A DNA stretch of 64,000 nt from Paenibacillus planticolens (GCF_013141725.1 NZ_WHNZ01000017.1:124001-188000); one strand, 5' to 3'; shown: positions 55,543-63,824, numbered from the stretch's first letter. Translations and numbers: made by a program. Notes: generated from the sequence alone by a model not told the origin.

Positions 55543-55586
55543 ACTTACCCCTCCTCAAAATAAGACCATCGGTAAAAGGAATCGCA

Positions 55587-55615
55587 ACAAAAAAAGCGAT
55601 ACATAACTACCGCTT
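55587..55615 (-). terminator. Leader terminator upstream of the giant surface protein gene
   Basis: On the minus strand AAGCGGTA-loop-TATCGCTT forms an 8-bp stem (one G-U pair) followed by a seven-U run, ending about 45 nt before the ATG at 55542. A terminator inside a leader implies attenuation. Upstream of it are words (AAAGCC, GGTAG) and downstream ACCGATGG, which occur in cyclic di-GMP-I riboswitches, but the full aptamer pattern is not met. Confidence 0.5.
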
Positions 55616-56478
55616 CTTCATGTCTAATTGGCTTTTCCATTTGAGTTGCATGCTTAAAACACCAGTATGATATATATTACAGACCAAAAGACCTATCGTA
55701 AACAAGAATTCTGTCGATTAATCTTCATATTTCCTAAAGAAATAATAAAGTAACGCTTAGCTCCGCATACTCCTTGCCGTGCCTGCAACTAACAGACCCT
55801 AGTTCCCTATCCCTCGCTCTAAGGACTGCGCTTTCAAGTGGGGGAGTTTCTGCTCGTGGAAAAACCAGGTGATGGAATCCTATGTCTCATCACACTTCGG
55901 ACACAGGGGCCGTTATCTTCGCGAAAAGCGTCGTGTCTCTCTACAAACAGACACCAGAGTCTTTATATGCCGATTTCGTGGCGAAATCAGTCCCCAAGTA
56001 AGCAAGTAACAGCGCTGGTGTCCGTTACATGTTTGAAGTGGTCCTTTTCCATCGAATAAGGGCATCTCTGTCCGTCAGCGAGGACAAAGACTATGCTAAC
56101 GCCCATTGCGTCTGCTCGACCGGCTGAGCAAACAGCCTTCCAAAGCTTTTCGTCGCAGGAACAAGTTATACATGAACGCCACTTTCAACAGTACGGTATC
56201 CGTAAGCATCGCTCACGTCCGAACGCCAATATGTGTGAACAAAAATCGCCAGGGAGTCCTGACGATCCTTTTGCGTGTAAACTCATTCTTTCTGCATACG
56301 GATTGATAAATAATCATGGTACATACGCTTGTAAAATAGAGGACTGTAGTTCTCCTCATCAAAAATTAACGATATCCCTGACAGAAACCGACATTTATTG
56401 AATCCCTCTTCGTATATAATCAAAAAGATGAAGATCGTGAGTTCCATCATTCATTATAAAAGTCGGGAGTGTTAACTG
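55616..56478. other. Long gap without a convincing gene
   Basis: About 860 bp between the giant surface protein and the kinase. Open frames on the plus strand (for example 55838-56059 and 56093-56401) have no ribosome site, no domain and unlikely composition. Contains one copy of the AAATAGAGGACTGTAGTTC repeat at 56334-56357 and a degenerate one near 55800-55835. Possibly eroded DNA plus the promoters of the flanking genes. Confidence 0.5.
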
Positions 56479-58047
56479 TTGGTCATCAAGATACTCAAAC
56501 ATATTGGGGTCCCCTTGATTTGTTTTTTGACCATTTTTTCATCCATTCTGTTAGGAAAAGCGCCAATTATCGCAGCAGTCCTCGGCTGCGTTTTTTATCT
56601 CAGCATTGCCTTTGAGCGTAAGCTCCCTTTTTCGCGTGTCTTTCAGTTTATATTCCTCGCCCTTTTTCATTGGTACAGCCATTTAAATTGGTGCTTGATC
56701 CTGTATTATTTATTGATCTGGTTCGCTATTGCAGATAAACAGAAAATCACCTACACCCTTCGGACTACTCTTATGTATATCGGGGTATACTCCATTATTC
56801 GTTTATCCTATGTACCCTTTACTTCCTACAACCTGCTGGTTTCGATCTACGATATCGCCAGTTCTATGATTTTCGTACTGCTTATGCAATATGTTCTTAA
56901 ATCCGAAATAGAAAACAAACGGTTACAGCAAGAAAATGATTATCTCACTACGCATGATCCGCTAACAGGGCTCCTTAATTATGAAGGGTACGTAACCACC
57001 ATTGAAAATCTAATCGTTAAGCGCTTCAACTTTGTGCTGGTTTTACTGGATTTTCAGGATTTCAAATCGGTGAACAGCGAAAATATACATAACGGAAATG
57101 AAACGTTGAACCAGATCTCGCTTTTGCTCGGCAGCATGTTCGACGATTCATATGCCATGTCGCGGTACGCCGGGGACCAGTTTGCCATAATTTTGCCGGC
57201 CAAGGACAATCTCATTCCTACGATTAGCGAATCCTTGGATTCGAATATTTTAGGCTTTCAAGTCACATACAGCTTTGCTCAATATCCTTTAGAGGCGTCT
57301 ACGAAGGAAGAGCTAATCTCACTGGCCGAAGAGCGGTTGTTCCAGAATAAACGAGCCGTGTGGCTCAAAAGAGAAGAGCATTTATTCCGCTCTGAGAAAA
57401 TGAAGATGATCGGGGAACTGGCCGCAGGCATGGCGCATGAGATTCGAAACCCGCTCACAACCATCAAAGGCTTTATGCAAATCGCGACCACAAGAGCATA
57501 CAATATCCAACCTTGGCATGAGCTGATTATGAGTGAAATTCGAAGAATGAACGAGCTGACCGCGGAATTTCTGCAATTCTCCAAACCGCATATCAGCAAT
57601 ATGAAGCCGGAGTCCGTAAGCGATTGTTTGGACAGGGTTTTGTCCTTGGCCGAATCGGATGCGCTGTATCGCGGGCATAACATCATTTTTGAAGACACAG
57701 AGGAAGCCTTGTATATTTTCATTGACCGGGATAAAGTTGTACAAGTTCTATTGAATTTGATCCAGAACGCGTTTGAGGCGATGACACAGCCCGGCGATGT
57801 TCACGTGCGCATAAAACAGGAAAATGAACTCGCGATCATTGAAATTGAGGACTCCGGCGGCGGCATGTCCGAAAGCGAACTGGAGAAAATTTTCAACCCC
57901 TTTTATACGACCAAGGAAAACGGTACAGGTTTGGGGCTCTCCATTTGCCATAAGATTGCTGTAGATCATGGGGGATCGCTGGAAGTGAAAAGCTCAATAG
58001 GCTCGGGCTCCATCTTTAGCTTCAAGCTGCCGATCGTGGAGATGTAG
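56479..58047 (+). CDS. Membrane histidine kinase with degenerate GGDEF-like domain
   Basis: 522 residues from a TTG start with GGGAGTG eight bases upstream. About five membrane helices (1-130), a GGDEF-type domain (about 155-300, HDPLTGLLNYEGY) whose signature is AGDQF rather than GGDEF, a HisKA domain with His320 in GMAHEIRNPLTTIKGF, and an ATPase end with NLIQNAFEA, DSGGGMS and GTGLGLSICHKIA. No response regulator is adjacent. Orphan kinases of this shape often feed the sporulation phosphorelay. The altered GGDEF probably senses rather than makes nucleotide. Confidence 0.9.
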   Translation: MVIKILKHIGVPLICFLTIFSSILLGKAPIIAAVLGCVFYLSIAFERKLPFSRVFQFIFLALFHWYSHLNWCLILYYLLIWFAIADKQKITYTLRTTLMYIGVYSIIRLSYVPFTSYNLLVSIYDIASSMIFVLLMQYVLKSEIENKRLQQENDYLTTHDPLTGLLNYEGYVTTIENLIVKRFNFVLVLLDFQDFKSVNSENIHNGNETLNQISLLLGSMFDDSYAMSRYAGDQFAIILPAKDNLIPTISESLDSNILGFQVTYSFAQYPLEASTKEELISLAEERLFQNKRAVWLKREEHLFRSEKMKMIGELAAGMAHEIRNPLTTIKGFMQIATTRAYNIQPWHELIMSEIRRMNELTAEFLQFSKPHISNMKPESVSDCLDRVLSLAESDALYRGHNIIFEDTEEALYIFIDRDKVVQVLLNLIQNAFEAMTQPGDVHVRIKQENELAIIEIEDSGGGMSESELEKIFNPFYTTKENGTGLGLSICHKIAVDHGGSLEVKSSIGSGSIFSFKLPIVEM

Positions 58048-58058
58048 CTGCAGGCGAA

Positions 58059-58101
58059 AAAAAACCAGCTGAATGGGAAGCTTCCCGATTCGCTGGTTTT
58101 T
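58059..58101. terminator. Bidirectional terminator
   Basis: AAACCAGC ... GGGAAGCTTCCC ... GCTGGTTTTT: outer and inner stems with A/T flanks between the convergent kinase and YceI genes. Confidence 0.85.
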
Positions 58102-58109
58102 GTTATCAT

Positions 58110-58643
58110 TTAGGGCTGCTTAACAGCCTCAATTTCAATTGAAATTTTGACCTCATCGCCAATGAGGACTCCGCCTGTTTCCAATACGGCATTATAGGTT
58201 AATCCAAAATCAGCCCGCTTGATGCTTCCGGCTGCGCTGAAGCCAACCTTTTCGTTGCCCCAAGGATCCTTGCTCGCGCCTTCATACGTAACTTCAAACG
58301 TTTCCGGTTTCGTAACGCCGCGAATGGTCAGATCGCCGGTTACCGCGTATTCCCCATCGCTGGTTTTTGTGACTTGCGTAGACTGGAACGCCATTGTGGG
58401 ATGCTGCTCGCAATCGAAGAAATCGGCCGAACGCAGGTGCGCGTCGCGATCTGTATTCCTTGTGTCTATAGAGCTTAGATCAACTTGAAAAGCAATATTC
58501 GCTGACGTGAGATCCTCCGCATCCGCTTCTATTTGTGCCTCGAACGAGTGGAATGTGCCCTTAACTTTAGCGATCATCATGTGCCTAACGGAGAAGTCAA
58601 TACTGCTGTGACTTGCATCTACTGCCCATTTCGATTTTGCCAT
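58110..58643 (-). CDS. YceI-family lipid-binding protein
   Basis: 177 residues, cytoplasmic (no signal). KWAVDASHSSIDFSVRHMMI, then FFDCEQHPTMAFQSTQV, TGDLTIRGVTKPETFEVTYE and RADFGLTYN: the complete YceI lipocalin-like beta-barrel, which binds polyprenoid-type lipids. Single gene with its own AT-rich upstream region. Confidence 0.95.
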   Translation of the reverse strand: MAKSKWAVDASHSSIDFSVRHMMIAKVKGTFHSFEAQIEADAEDLTSANIAFQVDLSSIDTRNTDRDAHLRSADFFDCEQHPTMAFQSTQVTKTSDGEYAVTGDLTIRGVTKPETFEVTYEGASKDPWGNEKVGFSAAGSIKRADFGLTYNAVLETGGVLIGDEVKISIEIEAVKQP

Positions 58644-58784
58644 AAAAGTTACGCCTCCTGATTAGTTATAGCTTATTTAAAATAATATACTAACTAATAC
58701 TCATTCCTCATTCATCGTAACCCGGGTACCGCCTTTTGTCAAACAAATTCTGGAAGATACGCATTGTTTAATCCCCCATTTAGT

Positions 58785-58799
58785 GATACATTATGTATC
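58785..58799 (+). promoter_or_regulatory. Perfect GATAC-N5-GTATC operator
   Basis: GATACATTATGTATC, identical to the site at 1131-1145, lies 43 bp before the small gene at 58843. A degenerate half-site, GATACGCATTGTTTA, is at 58756-58770. Confidence 0.65.
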
Positions 58800-58842
58800 A
58801 GATAGTTTAGAAAAAACATCCCATTTGTAGGAGGAATCCGGC

Positions 58843-59004
58843 ATGACTTCAGAACCCAAAAAACCTGTGTATTATGATGGCAGCGGGGTGCTTCAAATTC
58901 CGCCCCAGGAGGCGAATTCAAAGGATACTGTCATTAAGCCTGCAGATGCGAATGCCCAGCCTATCCAGATTCCATATTTCCCTTATTTACATTTAAGGCC
59001 TTGA
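58843..59004 (+). CDS. Small hypothetical protein, 53 residues
   Basis: Starts MTSEPKKPVYYDGSGVLQIP and ends IQIPYFPYLHLRP. Strong ribosome site AGGAGGA nine bases upstream. Proline- and tyrosine-rich, no signal peptide, no known family. A hairpin follows. The perfect GATAC-type operator in front makes it a member of the putative second regulon, far from the other members. Confidence 0.75.
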   Translation: MTSEPKKPVYYDGSGVLQIPPQEANSKDTVIKPADANAQPIQIPYFPYLHLRP

Positions 59005-59014
59005 CATGCGTGGA

Positions 59015-59042
59015 GACCGCCAGGGTCATAGCCCTGACGGTC
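59015..59042. terminator. Hairpin, probable terminator
   Basis: GACCGcCAGGG pairs with CCCTGaCGGTC around a 6-nt loop between the small gene and the convergent MerR gene. The U-run is short, so strength is uncertain. Confidence 0.6.
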
Positions 59043-59046
59043 CGCT

Positions 59047-59472
59047 TTACTTAGACATATTTTCAAGCGCAGCTTGAACTCGTTTGTACTTGAGTTCCGT
59101 GATTTGGCGAAACTCTGCAATTTTGGCGAGCTTCAAATCCATAAGGTGAAGCTGGTCCCGAATAATTTGCTCCATCTCCTGCAATTCCTGTTTCTTCAGC
59201 ATATTGTCTTCCGTTTGCAAAAAACCTTGATGATGCGTACTCAACTTCCTGCTAATCGATACAAAGTCTTGAATCTCCTGCAGGGAGAAACCCAATACAT
59301 CGCGCGCATTAACGATTTGCTTCAGCTGATCGATATGCTCACGCGCGTACAGCCGGGTACCTCCTTCACTCCGATCCGGCGCCTCGAGCAATCCAATTTC
59401 TTCGTAATAGCGGATTGTTCTTTTTGTTAACCCTACTTCTTTAGCTACATCGTCTATTTTATATGTGTTCAA
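59047..59472 (-). CDS. MerR-family regulator
   Basis: 141 residues from a TTG start at 59472 with GGAGG seven bases upstream; a longer frame back to 59529 lacks support. Winged HTH: YKIDDVAKEVGLTKRTIRYY, EEIGLLEAPDRSEGGTRLY, LKQIVNARDVLGFSLQEIQD. The C-terminal coiled coil (KKQELQEMEQIIRDQLHLMD) dimerises. No metal-binding Cys seen. Target unknown. Confidence 0.92.
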   Translation of the reverse strand: MNTYKIDDVAKEVGLTKRTIRYYEEIGLLEAPDRSEGGTRLYAREHIDQLKQIVNARDVLGFSLQEIQDFVSISRKLSTHHQGFLQTEDNMLKKQELQEMEQIIRDQLHLMDLKLAKIAEFRQITELKYKRVQAALENMSK

Positions 59473-59560
59473 GGTACAGCCTCCCCTTGTCTCTAACAAG
59501 CTATCCTTCCATTTTACCAGACCTTTCATTCACAATAAAATAAGGGATCGTTTAGTGTAG

Positions 59561-59584
59561 AAGGGTGCCCTCGGGGCACCCTTT
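59561..59584. terminator. Strong hairpin upstream of MerR
   Basis: AAGGGTGCCC-TCG-GGGCACCCTT, a 10-bp perfect stem. No plus-strand gene ends here, so it may stop stray transcription from the repeat region or be an orphaned terminator. Confidence 0.55.
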
Positions 59585-59664
59585 AGCTATTGCGAGATTT
59601 CCGCGTCACTTGTGCCGCGGTGCCAGGAGCGACGCCCTCTTTCATCGTACGGCGCACCGCATAA

Positions 59665-59842
59665 GGGAACTCAGAGCCTCTATTTTGCCGAATGTGGCCA
59701 GATGCTCTTATAGGGGGAACCACAGGGCCTTATTTGACATTCTTGCACCTCCTATCGGCCAGAAACAGTAAAATAGAGCCCTGTAGTTCCCCTTCAACCG
59801 CCAAAATGCCGCTTTTCAGGTAAATAGGGGACCGTAGTTCCC
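59665..59842. repeat. Four-copy cluster of the AGAGGcCTGTAGTTCCC repeat
   Basis: Copies near 59665-59686 and 59713-59736 are on the minus strand, near 59770-59792 and 59821-59842 on the plus strand, each about 50 bp from its partner, so the whole is an imperfect large palindrome. Cores: AAAATAGAGCCCTGTAGTTC and TAAATAGGGGACCGTAGTTC. No gene inside. Confidence 0.7.
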
Positions 59843-59866
59843 AATCAATAGCCGTTAGCGTTGGGA

Positions 59867-60126
59867 AGCAGCTGGACTTTGACCGTGGTTGGGCCTCCAC
59901 GTCATCGTTAAGCTTGTTTTACAGCGTTAACTTCAACCGGCTGCCCATTCACCACACTTTATCGCGGAAAACAGGGTTAGAGCAGGACTTTGGCCGTGGT
60001 CGGGGCTCCCACGTCATCGTTAAACATGTTTTACAGCAGCGTAAACTTCATCAGGATGCCCATCCATCACACTTAGCGCTGAAAAACAGCGTTTCAGCAG
60101 GCTTTGACCGTGGTCCGGCTCCCACC
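59867..60126 (+). repeat. Tandem repeat, period about 115 bp
   Basis: Copies start at 59867 and 59981, with a partial third at 60096. Shared blocks include ACGTCATCGTTAA, TGTTTTACAGC and CCGTGGT. Periods are 114 and 115 bp, with substitutions between copies. Non-coding on both strands as far as I can see. Confidence 0.7.
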
Positions 60127-60138
60127 TACAATAAAAAA

Positions 60139-60178
60139 ATCCCACCTTGGTACGCATTGTGAAGATGCGTGGTGGGAT
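60139..60178 (-). terminator. Terminator of the RuBisCO-like operon
   Basis: ATCCCACC...GGTGGGAT with an inner ACGCAT/ATGCGT stem. On the minus strand it is followed by a run of seven U. Ends the operon that enters from beyond 64000. Confidence 0.85.
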
Positions 60179-60236
60179 CCTGCCAATATGCTGCATATAC
60201 GTCAACAGGCGTAATGGGAATGCAAGCATTCCCTTC

Positions 60237-61679
60237 TCACCTATACTTTGCAACCCGCTCAAAAAAGTCTTTGCCGCCCACCTGTCCGCCCTTGAGCACA
60301 AGCTCCAGACCGTTAAATTGCGGCTCATTCGAATAAGCCCGGCAAAGCGGCCCCCCCGGATCAAGCACAGAGATGCACTCTAAAGCATAGATACCTAGCT
60401 CCCTGGTCACATAGCCTGAGGTGTCCCCTCCCGCTATCAAAACACGGGAAATTCCGAGCTGCCTGACCAGCTCTTTCGTCAGAGCGCCTAGTGCTGTGCC
60501 GAGCAAACGGCTGCTGTCTTCAGATCTAATTCCCTGCGCGGATAGCACTTTCCGCATGCGTTCGATGCTGTCATCGTTAGGTCCCGTCGCAGAGTAAACG
60601 ATGACGCTTTTGCCGCTTGCCAGCCATCGCTGCGCCTCTTGCTGTAAAGCAGCTCTAGCCGCCTCCTGCGTATCAGGGCTCAACAGCTCCTCCATCCCAA
60701 CTCGAATGCCCACAAAACCGGCCTTCAGCGCTTGCCCGATCTGCTCTTCCGTGACCGGCGAACAGCTGCCTGAAACGACCAACAGCGGAGTTTCCCTTGG
60801 GGCTTCCACTCGCGGGGGCTCCGCACGGTTTAATGCACGACCGGCTACTGCGTTAATCTCCACCGATCCTGCATCTTTCCGCCAAACAGCCCCAAGCGCA
60901 TACTCAACGCCCGAAGACCCGATGACAAATAATCCGTCCTGAACCGCTGCTTCTTCCCAGATCATTCTCCCGGCCGCTTCCAATCGCCGTTCATCCAATA
61001 CGTCAAACAGGAGAAGATCGGGCTCTTCCTGCCCAATAACCTTCTCCAAGCGCTCCCGCACCTCGGCATATGAGCCGTCCAGCGCCAAAATATCCAACAA
61101 AGCAGTTTTCAGCCCTGTCTGCTGCGCTAAATGCTTGCGAAGATCGGCTTCCGCCATTGGCGTAACCGGATGCTTGGACATGGTCGGATGGCGGTCCAAC
61201 CGATGCACAATCCCACCGCTGCCGCCAGCTGCAAAATGGTTGCCGAACAGCGTATAGCGGCCCAGATAAGGAACTCCGGCGAGCAGCGGAATGTACCGGC
61301 CGTCGAATACCTCGCGCCCGATTTCCGCCGCCTTGCCGATGCTGCCTGTGCCGGGCGAAGAGTCAAACGTCGAGCATATTTTATAATGCACGACTGCGGC
61401 TCCAGCCGCTTTTAGCATTGTAAAAATCGGTCGCAGCTCCCGTTCCATCTCTTCGGGAGTAAAGGAACGCCCCACGCCGGCAACGCCGAAACAGTCGGCG
61501 TCTTGAAACCGCTCCTGCAGTAGCTCAGGCGTAGGAGGCTCCAAAAACAGGACGGTTTTGAGACCCGCCTGGAACAGTGCTTCCAGCACATCAGTGGAAC
61601 CGGTAAAATCGTCGCCGTAATAACAAAGCGGCCGCCGAGCAGCAGGCTTTGTCCCTGCCTGTTTAGGGGTGTCGTTCAT
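60237..61679 (-). CDS. DUF1537-type four-carbon acid sugar kinase
   Basis: 480 residues. N-terminal domain with LCYYGDDFTGSTDVLEALFQ (DDxTG substrate loop) and GVPYLGRYTLFGNHFAAGG; C-terminal nucleotide domain with LVVSGSCSPVTEEQI and RVLIAGGDTSGYVTRELGI. Family members phosphorylate tetronates, 3-oxo-tetronates or 3-oxo-isoapionate. Next to a RuBisCO-like protein, as in D-apionate breakdown clusters where a DUF1537-type kinase (OiaK) feeds OiaX. 6 bp from the upstream gene. Confidence 0.85.
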   Translation of the reverse strand: MNDTPKQAGTKPAARRPLCYYGDDFTGSTDVLEALFQAGLKTVLFLEPPTPELLQERFQDADCFGVAGVGRSFTPEEMERELRPIFTMLKAAGAAVVHYKICSTFDSSPGTGSIGKAAEIGREVFDGRYIPLLAGVPYLGRYTLFGNHFAAGGSGGIVHRLDRHPTMSKHPVTPMAEADLRKHLAQQTGLKTALLDILALDGSYAEVRERLEKVIGQEEPDLLLFDVLDERRLEAAGRMIWEEAAVQDGLFVIGSSGVEYALGAVWRKDAGSVEINAVAGRALNRAEPPRVEAPRETPLLVVSGSCSPVTEEQIGQALKAGFVGIRVGMEELLSPDTQEAARAALQQEAQRWLASGKSVIVYSATGPNDDSIERMRKVLSAQGIRSEDSSRLLGTALGALTKELVRQLGISRVLIAGGDTSGYVTRELGIYALECISVLDPGGPLCRAYSNEPQFNGLELVLKGGQVGGKDFFERVAKYR

Positions 61680-61685
61680 CGGCCT

Positions 61686-62945
61686 TCACCCCTTCCCGTA
61701 TTTTTCAATCGCCTTTTGCAAGGAAGGATGCTGAGCCGCATAAATGTCCAAAGGTATGCCCTGAACCGCCGCCTCCCAACCAAGCTTCATGCTCTCAAAG
61801 CCTGCCGCCGGACCGTCCGGATGGGCAAGCATGCCTCCCCCGGCTAAGTGCATCACGTCAACCGTGCCCGTTGCCGCATACGTAGCCGGCGCCGTTCCGG
61901 CCCACTGGGCTGAGGAAACGACGGGCATCGCCTTGTAACCGCCGAACAGAGGCGCCGAGCAAGCCGCAATGGATCGAACCACAGACTCGTTGCTTTCGTA
62001 AAACTTACTATTTAAGCCGTTAACATGCAAATGATCAGCCCCGGCTAGCCGGCAAAGCTTCTGATACGCCGTAAATTCAATGCCAAGCAGCGGTGAACGG
62101 GTTAGCATCCCCCATTGATTGCGATGCCCATGAATCGGAACCTCGCTGAATTGGTTCAGATACGCAAGCCCGGATAACCCGATGCTGAGGATGCTCACCA
62201 TGACGCAAGTACCGCCTGCTTTTACAACTAAGTCATGGTTCCTGCGCAGCTCATCGTAATCGCCTGTAATGTTAAAAGCATACATCAGCTTCTTGCCGGT
62301 GGCATCGGCAGCCCGTTCGACAGCTGCCATGACAGCCTCGACTTTGTCCGCTAAAGGCGCATAGGGCGGATTCGCATTCAATTCATCGTCTTTGATGAAA
62401 TCCATGCCTGCTCTCGCCAGTTTGCCCACCAAATCCGACAACTCACCGGTCGTTAATCCTATGCTGGGCTTCACAATCGTCCCAAGTATCGGCCTGTCAT
62501 ACACGCCCGTCAGCTTCCTTGTTCCTTCTATCCCGAATTTCGGTCCGGTGTAGCGCGAAGCAAAAGCGTCCGGCAGCTCCAAATCCAAGAGTCTCAGTCC
62601 GGACAATTCCTGAAGCTCATACAAATTGCCGGCTACGGCAGACATCAGGTTCGGAATGGAAGGACCGAAATTATGGAGAGGAAACGATACCGTCACCCGT
62701 CCACGGCGATATTTACCGTCATGGCCCGGTGGCGTCTTCGCTCCCGGCAGGGACGGAGTATCCGTTTCTTCCAATGCTTCAATGCTCTCTACTCTTGCGC
62801 CATGCCGCTGCTTCAAGTCATCCGTCTCTCCCGGGACAGCCGTGAAAGTCCCCGTGGACTGCTCGCCGGCAATGGAAGCGGCAGCCCGCTCCAACGAATA
62901 CGCCGTCTCCACCAAATAGACAGCTGTTACGCGATCTTGCTTCAT
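61686..62945 (-). CDS. RuBisCO-like protein (form IV type)
   Basis: 419 residues with the RuBisCO large-subunit fold. LGTIVKPSIGLTTGELSDLV (Lys159), GMDFIKDDELNANPPYAPLA with Lys185 at the carbamylation position and Asp187/Glu188 metal ligands, GHRNQWGMLTRSPLLG and AGGGMLAHPDGPAAG. Lacks the full CO2-fixing set of form I/II. With a DUF1537 kinase next door, the best guess is a 3-oxo-isoapionate-4-phosphate transcarboxylase/hydrolase (OiaX-like); a methionine-salvage enolase role is less likely in this setting. Confidence 0.85.
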   Translation of the reverse strand: MKQDRVTAVYLVETAYSLERAAASIAGEQSTGTFTAVPGETDDLKQRHGARVESIEALEETDTPSLPGAKTPPGHDGKYRRGRVTVSFPLHNFGPSIPNLMSAVAGNLYELQELSGLRLLDLELPDAFASRYTGPKFGIEGTRKLTGVYDRPILGTIVKPSIGLTTGELSDLVGKLARAGMDFIKDDELNANPPYAPLADKVEAVMAAVERAADATGKKLMYAFNITGDYDELRRNHDLVVKAGGTCVMVSILSIGLSGLAYLNQFSEVPIHGHRNQWGMLTRSPLLGIEFTAYQKLCRLAGADHLHVNGLNSKFYESNESVVRSIAACSAPLFGGYKAMPVVSSAQWAGTAPATYAATGTVDVMHLAGGGMLAHPDGPAAGFESMKLGWEAAVQGIPLDIYAAQHPSLQKAIEKYGKG

Positions 62946-62980
62946 CCTGCTTCTCCCCCTCCTCTAATCCAAGCCGCTAA

Positions 62981-63667
62981 TTAGGAACTTGACTTGGCAT
63001 CCTTCGCCGCTTCAAGAATAGCCTTCACATGCTCGACGCCGAATCTCGGCGATGAAAGAACAGGCTTCCCGGTCGCCTCTTCCAGCGCTTTCTCCATGCG
63101 CGCCATCGAGCCTTGCGCCAGTACCAACACATCCGCCTCGCTGGCGACCCGCATCGCGGTTTCCAATAAAAGACGGTCATGCTCTTCCGGCTTGCCGCTA
63201 ATCAAAGCATCGAAGGCCCCTTCAGCGAGCCCGTTCACAAGCTGCACTTCTCTTCCAGCTTCATTGGCCTTACGACCAACTAATCGCAGAGTTGGTTCCA
63301 AGGTCGATGGCAGCGTGGCCAACACGCCAATCCGAGTATAGCTCGCCACCGCTTTGGCCGCCATCCATTCATCGATTCGGACAATCGGTATACCCAGCAT
63401 CCCCACCGCTTCATCCGCCACATCACCGACGGAGGAACACGTGTTGAGGATTACATCCGCACCGAGCTCTTCCGCATGACGGTAATACTGAACCAAATGA
63501 CGGGTCACGACATCCGGAATATGCCCGGCACGCACGACATCGCCAATCAGGCTGTCATCGATAATATTCACGAGTCGAATATAGGGCAGCAGCTCTTGAA
63601 ATACCTTTTTCAAAGGATCAGCCAAGCCCTGACCTGTATAGATCGCAACAACGGTCTGCATAGACAT
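62981..63667 (-). CDS. Asp/Glu/hydantoin racemase-family protein
   Basis: 228 residues from ATG 63667 (GAGGAGG seven bases upstream); an in-frame start at 63682 overlaps that site. The first catalytic Cys is present (VILNTCSSVGDVADE). The second, usually near residue 180, reads LAQGSMARM with Ser in place of Cys, so a two-base racemisation is doubtful and a one-base isomerase or lyase is possible. 35 bp upstream of the RuBisCO-like gene in the same operon. Confidence 0.85.
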   Translation of the reverse strand: MSMQTVVAIYTGQGLADPLKKVFQELLPYIRLVNIIDDSLIGDVVRAGHIPDVVTRHLVQYYRHAEELGADVILNTCSSVGDVADEAVGMLGIPIVRIDEWMAAKAVASYTRIGVLATLPSTLEPTLRLVGRKANEAGREVQLVNGLAEGAFDALISGKPEEHDRLLLETAMRVASEADVLVLAQGSMARMEKALEEATGKPVLSSPRFGVEHVKAILEAAKDAKSSS

Positions 63668-63734
63668 CGAATTCCTCCTCAACGCTTCCCACCAGGGAAG
63701 CCGATTTAAACTGCACTTACTCCTGTACTATTCC

Positions 63735-63824
63735 TGCACTTGCACTTGCACTTGCACTTGCACTTGCACTTGCACTTGCACTTGCACTTGCACTTGCGCT
63801 TGCGCCTGCACTTACTCTTGCACC
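63735..63824 (+). repeat. Hexanucleotide tandem repeat (TGCACT)n
   Basis: Ten exact TGCACT units at 63735-63794, then TGCGCT, TGCGCC, TGCACT, TACTCT and TGCACC to 63824. It fills the gap between the partial gene and the racemase gene. Not translated in a visible frame. Confidence 0.9.

Noticed and set aside
55565..55680. Definite cyclic di-GMP riboswitch
   Set aside because: Only scattered words match; the GCAAACC and CGCAAAGCC cores and the aptamer stems are not present, so only the leader terminator is annotated.
55838..56401. Two plus-strand frames in the gap before the kinase
   Set aside because: Implausible composition, no ribosome sites, and they include a copy of the dispersed repeat.
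59665..60126. Insertion sequence remnant
   Set aside because: No transposase fragment or target duplication; the structure is short repeats only.
63735..63824. CRISPR-like array
   Set aside because: Pure 6-bp tandem repetition with no spacers and no cas genes.
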